Shown here in pieces: positions 1 through 7,550 of a stretch of DNA of 11,552 nt. Every line of letters starts with the position of its first letter. Position 1 is the stretch's first letter. The notes under the pieces were generated by a model. That model was not told where the DNA came from. It saw only the letters and a program-made list of their open reading frames with translations, and did no database searches. The stretch is from the NCBI GenBank assembly GCA_958430865.1, contig CAUDNR010000001.1, positions 275,511 to 287,062 of the forward strand. The letters run 5' to 3'. The translations under genes were made by a program, and so were the position numbers. This DNA comes from Entrophospora sp. SA101 (Eukaryota; Glomeromycota; Glomeromycetes; Entrophosporales; Entrophosporaceae).

Positions 1-290
1 TATTTATATGCCGGAATTTCCTCAACTATAATTTGCCCCCCTCCCCCTTCCACTTCAGATGACTCCTGGGCGAGCTTTTCAGACTTTTTCCGATAGTATC
101 TTGCCTTGCTTCGGTGTTTTTTAGCATGAGTATCGCAAAAACCATAATCAGAATTAGTTAACTTGCTACACTCTCCGCAAGGAACACGTGGTGGAGAATC
201 CCAATGAACTTTACAGCCTTCTGGGCGGTAACATCTCCGGTTACATTCCTTACCAGTTCTAAGAATATAGGAGCAACGGAAAAATGCCAT
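1..290 (-). CDS. Partial Cys/His-rich putative zinc-binding protein (5' part)
   Basis: An uninterrupted reading frame starts at the ATG at 290-288 and leaves the window at base 1 (96 codons, no stop). Two metal-ligand-like modules are visible: residues C6, C16, C20, C26, H29, then C38, C41, C52, H55, H59. A very basic stretch rich in K and R follows (about 57-69), then an acidic/glycine-rich run (about 73-83). The repeated 'C...C-x2-H' spacing suggests two small zinc knuckles followed by a nucleic-acid-binding basic tail; this is inferred from residue pattern, not from a recognised family. It is less A+T rich than its neighbours. It lies head to head with the primase-like gene, about 100 bp between the two ATGs, so the pair could share a promoter. 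The C-terminus is unseen and the function unknown. Confidence 0.6.
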   Translation of the reverse strand, partial: MAFFRCSYILRTGKECNRRCYRPEGCKVHWDSPPRVPCGECSKLTNSDYGFCDTHAKKHRSKARYYRKKSEKLAQESSEVEGGGGQIIVEEIPAYK

Positions 291-391
291 ATGTATACAA
301 TATGATAATTAAAATTTGTTTATTTATATTCTCCGGAATTAATTTTCATTTTGAATTATTTTATTGCGAATATTATACTGCCAGAATAAAG

Positions 392-1636
392 ATGTCAATA
401 TATAGTGAAAATAGCGAAGCTAGCACAGCCAATTCTGCCATTGAATCTTCTGAAACCTCTGAAGCCCCTGAATCCCCCTTCGAGGGTGTTAACAGCACCT
501 TCTTTCACCGTGGACACAACGCTGAGAGCGTTAAAGAATATAATTATAAAATTCGTGACGATAGTGTAAGACCAAGAGAATTTCTCGGAACAGATAATGA
601 GGATGGAATAGAATCTATACTCGAAGATCGTAATGGACATTCCTTACATGAGTATATTGATGGAGATGATCCACTCTGTCCTTTTATCGATTTTGATTTA
701 CCTATTGAATGTCTCAATAAAATAGAACCTAAAATTACTTTGCCGTACCTTTAAAGAAGTTTGCGTAGAGATATATCCAGATTGGGATATAAACACTTTG
801 ACTATTGCCAGTAGTAGCGATTCGAAAAAAATATCACTACATATTTCGACTTTCGGTCTCCGACTCAAAAATATTTCCAAAGTTGCAAAATTTACTGAAC
901 TTGTACAAAAAAAGCTTCCAATAGGTTTACAGAATAAGAATATTATCGATAACATTGCAAATAAAAAATCATTCTCTTTACGGATTCTTGGAACACCAAA
1001 ATTCATTGAAGAAACTAAAGAACATGTATGAGTAAAGAAAGCTCTCTACCCAAAAGATGAATACGTTTTTAATTTTATGATTCGTCCTCCTCATTCACCA
1101 ATTGTGGATAGTCCGATTTTAGATGTTCCAGAAGAAAAGACAATGAAAACTAATGAAAGTGATTCCGGTGGTTTTGGAGCTGAATTGGAATACGTGAAAA
1201 AACTACTCGATTTACAAAATATCGATGGTTTTGAAGTTTTATATCCAGGGCCCACTCATCCAAATATATTTACTTTAAGACGTAAATCAGCTTCTAATTG
1301 TCCGTTATGTAAACGAGAACATAGTGGTGATAATGCATATATAGTTCGAAATAAAAAAACTTATCGTTATCATTGTTATCGTGCAGATCAAGAAACTCCT
1401 TCAGGTGTAAAAAAACCATCATTAAAACTTGTAATTAATGAAACAGTTGAGGATCAAGAAAAAACTCTTCCAATACCGGAAAAAATAGAACAATCCAGAA
1501 TTTCAGACTCAAATGATCATTTCATATGGGGTGATTTACTTCGTATGTGTATGTCTAAGAAAAAGTTTACGCGTGATGAGGCATATAGTGCAATCCAAGC
1601 AACAATAGCACATGTGATCCATCAGTCTTCAACAAT
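392..1636 (+). pseudogene. Broken archaeo-eukaryotic primase (PrimPol/UL52-like) gene
   Basis: Three AEP-superfamily catalytic motifs and a UL52/PrimPol-type zinc finger appear in the right order. Motif I is D-F-D at 689-697 (context PFIDFDLP). Motif II is S-L-H with His at 840-842. Motif III is I-I-D with Asp at 948-950, followed by an SFSLRILG strand like the one after motif III in PrimPol. The zinc finger has Cys 1299, Cys 1308, His 1320 and Cys 1374; its C-x6-H spacing matches PrimPol, but the expected last Cys five residues on is absent. The family would synthesise primers or DNA during replication or damage bypass. The start is taken at ATG 392, where an acidic/serine-rich N-terminus begins; an upstream in-frame ATG at 284 would add an odd hydrophobic leader. 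The frame breaks near 735-741 (net shift, no GT-AG intron fits), has an in-frame TGA at 1029-1031, and breaks again near 1626-1640. No helicase domain is seen. Family call fairly sure; non-functional as drawn. Confidence 0.72.
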
Positions 1637-2304
1637 GACTTTTTAGAGAATGATTCATCTTTTCTAGACACAATTGCAGAAGAGGACTCCAATGATAATC
1701 AATCGCAAAACATGGAAACTGATATACCTGAAACATCGACTACAAGTATTTTATCATCCAAGCATGTTAGAGATACTACGTCTGCTGATAAACCCTCTAA
1801 TAAAAAAACGAAAGCGGTTAAAAGAGAAGATTCATCAAATCTGAAAAAACTTATCAATGAATTATCATCCACTGAAAACTCTCCACAAGTTACCGGAATT
1901 ATAGAAGAGAGTACCCCCTCAGAAAATACAACCGTTTTTTATATTTATTTAGCAAAATTGACCGTGCCGAATCTAGAAATGAAGTTACGAATAGAGAGGT
2001 TATCAATACTTATTTTGATTTCGGTGAAGCTTTAAAAAAACGGCGCACAGAACTTAAAAAAAATAATAGTGGAAGTGCGTCTAGTGCTATACTTAATAGA
2101 GAACTTCATAGTCAAATCCCTACAACAATTACAAAGGAAGCTCTTCATAAAAGAACCAAAAAAGCTCGAAAAATCTATAAACTTTTTGATGCCATTGGTA
2201 GAGAAAAAATAAACCAAGTCAGAACTTTTACAGCGTCATCCATATCGAGATTAACTACAGATGATATCGATTGCGTTATAGTCAAAGTTTTGGAAGGATC
2301 TTGA
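1637..2304 (+). pseudogene. Broken coding stretch: acidic/serine-rich segment plus basic helical C-terminus
   Basis: One frame is open from 1637 to about 1935, passing an ATG at 1712. It encodes an Asp/Ser/Thr-rich, low-complexity segment with a nuclear-signal-like basic cluster (NKKTKAVKRE, near 1798-1830). The reading then moves to another frame at a T-run (about 1935-1945) and stays open to TGA at 2302-2304. This last part is charged and predicted helical (motifs such as FDFGEALKKRRTEL and KRTKKARKIYKLFDAIG) and ends in a typical compact C-terminus. A one-base deletion in the T-run explains the shift. No Met opens the last part, so it is not an independent gene. It follows the primase remnant after another frameshift and so is either that gene's own C-terminal half or a fragment of a different gene fused to it. 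I recognise the C-terminal pattern only as common in Rhizophagus-type genomes; no function is known to me. Confidence 0.55.
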
Positions 2305-2399
2305 TGACAGTTACTGCGTCTATGTATATCCACTTGTGTAATAAAATTTAATTGTGACCTGACCTGATTGACCCATTTATATCATTCTGTGCTCTTAAA

Positions 2400-4258
2400 A
2401 TGACAAAAAAGAAAAAAACTCCAACGGGTAAGTAAATGTATACGAGCAGTTTTGTTAGATATCCCACTCATTGCTCTTGACAAAAATAGCTCCCAAGGAT
2501 GTTCAAACTATCAATGTTGGTACATCTTCGAAAGTTGAAGGAAAATCCGAGAAAAAAACATCGACTTTCCCAAGAGAACCATCTACAGGTAAAGTGGCGT
2601 ATTGCGAAGATTCTTTGTAAAGATGTAAAGAAGTAACCCATTTTTATTGATATAATAGCTTCTATGGAGGGTATTGAGCACGCCGGTGTTGTCTCATCTA
2701 CGAAAGACAGAGAGGTTACTTCAACAACTCCAAGCATTGAAGAAATCAAAAAGTGGGAGGAAGAAGATGTTATAAATTTTTTGCAAGAGAAGAAAAAAGA
2801 GCTTCGCCTTAAGGAGGAGGATATTGAAGTGATCAGAAAGAATAGAGTCACCGGTCAAGGATTCCTACGTTTAAACGAAGCAAAACTTATGCATGATGGC
2901 TTACTTCGAGGACCAGCAGAATCAATCGCATATTTGATTGATACTCTTAAAGGCGAAAAAGGTAAATAATGATCTAATAATTTATCATAATAAAAACTTA
3001 GAAGTGTAAAAAAAATATCACGGTAGGAATACTTAGTATCGCAAAATTTACTTGTTTCCATAACAATTTTACATCTGACAACTATAAATGCAATATTGTC
3101 TCTTGATTTCACTTCTTATATTGGAGATCAAACGTATCAAACACAAGGTAAGGTTCTATTCTGATGCCAGAGTATCAATTAATAGCGCTTTACTTAATCT
3201 TATATTTCTCTTTTTTATAGATCATAGGAGTTTGCAGGAGATTGTAGAGAATGCAGTGAATAAAGCAATGAAAGAAAAACCATTTGAAGTGATAAGTGTA
3301 TCAAAGCTGAGCGGTACCAAGATGAGCAAAATTGAGAAAACTATGGGTATTGATAACGTGCGAGTATGTATAAAAATGCCTACTAAAGCAGTGATTTCCT
3401 AATACGAGTTCCTTCTCATTTCATCTTTTTTTCTATATAAAGCTTAGTGCCAGAGATTTCCCAGATTCTTCAACTATAGAGTGCGATGGATTTAATTGGG
3501 ATATGGACAAAGATGAAGACAAACAAATGCAGGATGTCAAAAACTGGTTTGAAAATATATTAAAATTAGGAGAATATTATTTCGTCGAAGATGTTCATAA
3601 ATCTACAAAAAAAGAAGTAACATTAGATAAAGCTCGTACTATATTACAGTGTGGAACTGATATTTGCATTGGCCCAAGTCTAACAGGATGCGTCTATGTA
3701 GAAACAAAGAAGTCACTCCAAGGATTATTAATTTTAGAAGAATCTCAAGCTAAAGGAGAATTACTTATCGCAAATGCAAACGTTGCGTTAGATGTATTGA
3801 TTGTATTGACAGATTGCAACGAAAAGTGGACTATCTTTTTCATAACCAAAGTTGAAAATCCAGTCGAGCAATATTACATTGTAACTGCAGTAATTGATGA
3901 CCGTGGCAAGGCATTAAGTATAATCAAACATTTTGTTTTAGAACAGGGAAGCAAATTAGATAACATTATAGGAATGAATAAGAGAGAGAGTTCAGAAAAA
4001 ATTATAAATATTGAAGGACCATTATCAAAAAAGGCGAAGTTCAGAGAAGCTGTTATATTTTGTGATGAGAGAATGTTGGATATGATTCCGGATATGACAG
4101 AAGATGAATTATTTCGTATGAAAATGAGGTGGGAATTAAAGATGCTTGAAAAATTGGTTCGTATGGATGAGAAACCCATTATACAACAGTACATATCAGC
4201 TTTTAGTGATGATTACGAAAATCATGAACCCTCTGGTTTAATGTCAATGTTTGCATAA
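2400..4258 (+). CDS. SAM-domain PD-(D/E)XK nuclease-like protein, six exons (Crinkler-like)
   Basis: Exons 2400-2427, 2490-2588, 2659-2961, 3037-3147, 3221-3363 and 3443-4258 join to 1500 nt (499 residues plus stop) without a break. All five introns are 62-79 nt with GT-AG ends; donors are GTAAGT, GTAAAG, GTAAAT, GTAAGG and GTATGT. Exon 1 encodes a short Lys-rich N-terminus. Exon 3 encodes a SAM domain (about residues 71-139: W at the start of helix 1, 'VTGQGFLRL' core, 'GPAESIAYLI' last helix), which usually binds protein partners or RNA. Exon 6 carries a PD-(D/E)XK signature: Asp at 3659, then E-T-K with Glu 3701 and Lys 3707 (D301, E315, K317), followed by 'SQAKGEL', which may supply the conserved helix Gln. 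A basic SKKAK patch could be nuclear targeting. This SAM-plus-nuclease layout resembles Crinkler-like proteins of Rhizophagus. Nuclease activity is inferred only. An alternative acceptor at 3126 would shorten exon 4 to 21 nt, also in phase. Confidence 0.78.
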
Positions 4259-4804
4259 ATATTAAATGAGCTTCTTTTTTTGTGTTATCCGTGTTTGACT
4301 AGTATCTCTTTATTCTGATCACACACATGATGTGAGATTCCCATTTCGAAAATAATGTAATTTTTTATTCATGTGATTTAGTTAGTTAATTTGCAATTTG
4401 AGATAATAAAATGGCTCGATTTTTATTCTAATCCTTTGACAAAATGAAATTTATTATATGACAAATGATCGTACCGTTTTTTTATACCGCGGCCAGTTTT
4501 AACTTTTAACCGTAAAGTTTTATTCAATTTCCTACAGAGTTAACTACGGAATGCCTTCCTCTGAAATAATCTGTAAGTAGGTCTAGCTTAGCTATTCCGG
4601 TGGTCACGATTCAAAGATCGGTATCATAGTGTTTTGCTTTAGCTTTGAGATACTTGACTGCGAAGATGGTATTTCTCACATCTTAACTAATAATTTCCAC
4701 AATTTCCCGCAAATATCGTACATATATCACAGACAAGTTATGTCTCATTTGATTTGTGAAGTGTTACAAATAAAAATAAATTTCGTGCAATATCCGGGTC
4801 TAAG
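4259..4804. other. Intergenic region between convergent genes
   Basis: A+T-rich stretch between the 3' ends of the SAM/nuclease gene and the HNH gene. It should hold both 3' untranslated regions; AATAAA-like strings (for example GATAATAAAATG near 4403) are too common here to assign poly(A) signals. No tRNA, rRNA, coding region with sense-like composition, or long repeat was recognised. A slightly G+C-richer patch lies at about 4486-4625. Confidence 0.5.
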
Positions 4805-4995
4805 TTACTGTGAAAAATCATGATTATTATGCGATATTGTGCTTACATACTCCCAACGATATCCTCCAGCATGAGCTTGAAGTCCTCGACATACTAGTCC
4901 AATATTTTGACTTTTAATTCCAGTCATGCGTTGTGCTTCAGCTAAGGATGGAAATTCTCGGAAAGATCCATCATCGAAAATCTGCTTGATGGCAT

Positions 4996-5441
4996 GTTTG
5001 CGACAGTGACCCAAAGCTTAAGGTACACGGCATGTTGGGTATTTTCCTTTTGTGTGCACCATTCAAGATTGGATGCTTTATTGTTGGTACGATTACCATC
5101 AATATGATTTACACAATCTTTGCCTTCTTCTTTTGAACAAAACGCTAATGCTACCAAGTGGTGAATATAACATTGGTTGAATCAAAAATATCCTTTGTAT
5201 AATGATCCTTGGGTGATTGCACCATTCGTTAACCGAATTCTCCCTAGAGATGAAACTTTGAACTTTCGTAATTTATATTCTATTTCTCTCCATTCTTCGT
5301 TAGGGTCCTGTGGTATATAATTTTCATAATATATCCAACACCAGCCACCGGCGGTATTTCGCTTTCCACTACAACATTCCGAAATGCTATTTTCTGCAAT
5401 TTTAAGCGTATTACCAGCGAGGCAAATAGAATTCCAAATCT
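4996..5441. repeat. Older diverged copy of the HNH repeat unit
   Basis: This segment aligns with 5571-5999 at an offset of 575 bp (556 bp after a 19-nt gap) and with 5442-5570 at 446 bp. It keeps the 19 nt (around 5280-5298) that are missing from the 438-bp units, so it has the fuller NUMOD4 sequence. About 15 substitutions separate it from the 5571 copy, and eight of them are C/T or G/A differences at CpG sites. It is the only copy joined to the proper C-terminal NUMOD1 segment, so it is probably closest to the ancestral arrangement. Confidence 0.8.
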
Positions 5442-5699
5442 GTTTGCGACAGTGACCCAAAGCTTAAGGTACACGGCATGTTGGGTATTTTCCTTTTGTG
5501 TGCACCATTCAAGATTGGATGCTTTATTGTTGGTACGATTACCATCAATATGATTTACACAATCTTTGCTGTTTGCGACAGTGACCCAAAGCTTAAGGTA
5601 CACGGCATGTTGGGTATTTTCCTTTTGTGTGCACCATTCAAGATTGGATGCTTTATTGTTGGTACGATTACCATCAATATGATTTACACAATCTTTGCC
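5442..5699. repeat. 129-bp perfect tandem duplication of the HNH core
   Basis: Copies 5442-5570 and 5571-5699 begin with GTTTGCGACAGTGACCC and match base for base by eye. The period of 129 nt equals 43 codons, so on the minus strand the reading frame continues through both copies and yields a duplicated HNH catalytic segment (two 'NHIDGNRTNN' cores 43 residues apart). A third copy starts at 4996 and is continuous there with the natural downstream sequence of the gene. Confidence 0.9.
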
Positions 5700-6491
5700 T
5701 TCTTCTTTTGAACAAAATGCTAATGCTACCAAACAGTGAATATAACATTGGTTGAATCGAAAATATCCTTCGTATAATGATCCTTGGGTGATTGCACCAT
5801 TCGCTAACCAAATTCTCCTTAGAGATGAAACTTTGAACTTTTGTAATTTATATTATTAGGATCCTGTGGTATATAATTTTCATAATATATCCAACACCAG
5901 CCACTGGCAGTATTTCGCTTTCCACTACAACATTCAGAAATGCTATTTTCTGCAATTTTAAGCGTATTACCAGTGAGGCAAATAGAATTCCAAATCTGAA
6001 TAACTTCCTCATCTAATGCTTTCTGTATGGTCCACCTAGAATTACCACGACCAATTTTCCTTTTGTGTGCACCATTCAAGATTGGATGCTTTATTGTTGG
6101 TACGATTACCATCAATATGATTTACACAATCTTTGCCTTCTTCTTTTGAACAAAATGCTAATGCTACCAAACAGTGAATATAACATTGGTTGAATCGAAA
6201 ATATCCTTCGTATAATGATCCTTGGGTGATTGCACCATTCGCTAACCAAATTCTCCTTAGAGATGAAACTTTGAACTTTTGTAATTTATATTATTAGGAT
6301 CCTGTGGTATATAATTTTCATAATATATCCAACACCAGCCACTGGCAGTATTTCGCTTTCCACTACAACATTCAGAAATGCTATTTTCTGCAATTTTAAG
6401 CGTATTACCAGTGAGGCAAATAGAATTCCAAATCTGAATAACTTCCTCATCTAATGCTTTCTGTATGGTCCACCTAGAATTACCACGACCA
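5616..6491. repeat. 438-bp perfect tandem duplication (two copies) inside the HNH gene
   Basis: Copies 5616-6053 and 6054-6491 are identical as far as can be read by eye. Each unit holds, in minus-strand order, a NUMOD1-like segment, a NUMOD4 remnant with the 19-nt deletion, and an HNH core. The junction at 6053/6054 joins 'ACGACCA' to 'ATTTTCC' with only one ambiguous base, so the duplication shows almost no microhomology. The period is a multiple of three, but the HNH and NUMOD1 parts are not in one frame at the junction. Perfect identity means a very recent event or an assembly artefact. Confidence 0.9.
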
Positions 6492-6796
6492 TGGTTTGGG
6501 AATACCTTACATTCAGCATTCTCTTTAGGAGTTACCCATTCCAAATTAACAGCCTGATTATCATGTTTGATTCCATTAATGTGGTTAACGTAAGGCTTAT
6601 TTTCTGGATTAGGAACAAAGGTTCATGCAACTAAAATATGAACACAGGTATGTTTACATATACCATTAATCCTAAAAACTGTTGGTACATAACCAGACCT
6701 CTTGCAAACACCTGGTCTTAAAATTATACCTTTTTTGTTCTTGATGCGCCCAATATTAGAAACTAGTAAGTCTTCCACTGGTAACCAAACTTCCAT

Positions 6797-7550
6797 TATG
6801 ACAACTGTTATTATTGTGAATGCATTTATTAAATTTGATAAGTAGGTGGTCCTACTGTGTCACCTACTGCGCCTGTGAACCTGAGCTCATGCTTTATCAT
6901 ATATATTTTGATCTTTGCGAAATTTTTAGATGTGTGAGTTAGAAGCCTCTCATTCAATCACTGACCCTGATTCTTCACAACTCTTTTTAAATATACTTAT
7001 CTTCTATGTATTCTTGACCATATTTTGCAAAAATCAGAGGGAAATCCATGCTATGTGAGTAGCCTTCCTATGCAAAAAATATATGAGTCAATGACTCTAT
7101 GCTCTGCATATTCTATGGGACTTTCTTAAATGCAGGTATAAAATAGTTGAGCACCTTTTTCATATTTTTCTAATCGTAAAGAAGAAATTCAAATTGATAG
7201 TCTATCCGCATAATCGATCAGATAATTTAATCAATATGTTACATGATATCAATGGGGCTGTACAACGAAATTATTTTTATATGCATGCATGTATATTTGT
7301 GTGATTAACCTAATTCAATTAATTGCCTCATGTACATTTATTTTCTTTGTGAGAATTTTTTTTTGGCGTAAACACATTCTATATTTCTGAATTGTTTCAT
7401 TTGATAAATCTAGAGGAATATGTGGAAGGAATACGTTTTAAAAAGACAGTATATCGAGTTATAAATATTTATTGCTTTTTATTTGCAATTTTGTTATTAA
7501 TCTGAAAATCTATTAACTCAGCATTCATATCTTTTTTTTCAATCAAGAAA
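6797..7550. other. Intergenic region between divergent genes
   Basis: About 750 bp between the start of the HNH gene (minus) and the start of the 7551 gene (plus). It must contain both promoters, but no motif stands out from the A+T-rich background. It begins with a short inverted repeat (6841-6868). No coding potential, RNA gene or long repeat was recognised. Confidence 0.5.
6841..6868. repeat. 8-bp perfect inverted repeat (hairpin)
   Basis: AGTAGGTG at 6841-6848 is the reverse complement of CACCTACT at 6861-6868, with a 12-base loop. An alternative inner hairpin pairs GTAGG with CCTAC (6842-6855). It lies about 45-70 bp upstream of the HNH gene start, so it may be a regulatory or transposon-derived hairpin, or chance. 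Confidence 0.4.

Larger units (their letters stand above)
4805..6796 (-). pseudogene. Decayed, internally duplicated NUMOD4-HNH-NUMOD1 endonuclease gene
   Basis: Starting from the ATG at 6796-6794, the minus strand carries repeated homing-endonuclease-type modules. NUMOD4-like segments (W-x-P-V-E near the start, 'VSNIGRIKN') lie at about 6796-6690 and, better preserved, at 5310-5185 ('VSSLGRIRL'). HNH cores ('NHINGIKHDNQ', 'NHIDGNRTNN', each followed by NLEW) occur near 6580-6530, 6120-6080, 5685-5640, 5556-5510 and 5110-5065. NUMOD1-like DNA-binding segments ('ISECCSGKRNTA', and 'EAQRMTGIKSQNIG' at the 3' end) lie at about 6500-6310, 6050-5870, 5440-5330 and 5010-4855. Such proteins cut DNA with a metal-dependent HNH fold guided by the NUMOD domains. 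The original gene was probably two NUMOD4-HNH-NUMOD1 blocks in tandem. It is broken by TGA stops at 6625-6623 and 5184-5182, a 19-nt deletion in two NUMOD4 copies, a frame change just after each HNH core (near the shared AAGCTT at 5018-5023), and tandem duplications. The final stop is at 4807-4805. Confidence 0.75.

Noticed and set aside
284..391. Upstream ATG at 284 as the start of the primase-like protein
   Set aside because: It would add a hydrophobic, non-conserved-looking leader and overlap the divergent gene's start; the typical acidic/serine-rich N-terminus begins at ATG 392.
720..800. Intron as an explanation of the first primase frame change
   Set aside because: No GT-AG pair of the 55-90 nt size seen elsewhere here fits; the primase-like reading continues within a few bases, so an indel is simpler.
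1626..1660. Intron at the second primase frame change
   Set aside because: No donor/acceptor pair bridges the frames; both frames are coding-like right up to the shift.
4540..4640. tRNA-like or small RNA gene in the G+C-richer patch
   Set aside because: No tRNA arm pattern, A/B boxes or known small-RNA signature could be matched on either strand.
4629..4823. Open frame of 64 codons on the plus strand
   Set aside because: Short, with no recognisable motif, and it overlaps the end of the HNH gene on the other strand; its length is unremarkable.
4996..6491. Repeated units considered as a CRISPR-like or satellite array
   Set aside because: Units are long (129 and 438 bp), have no spacers, and are duplicated pieces of an HNH endonuclease gene.
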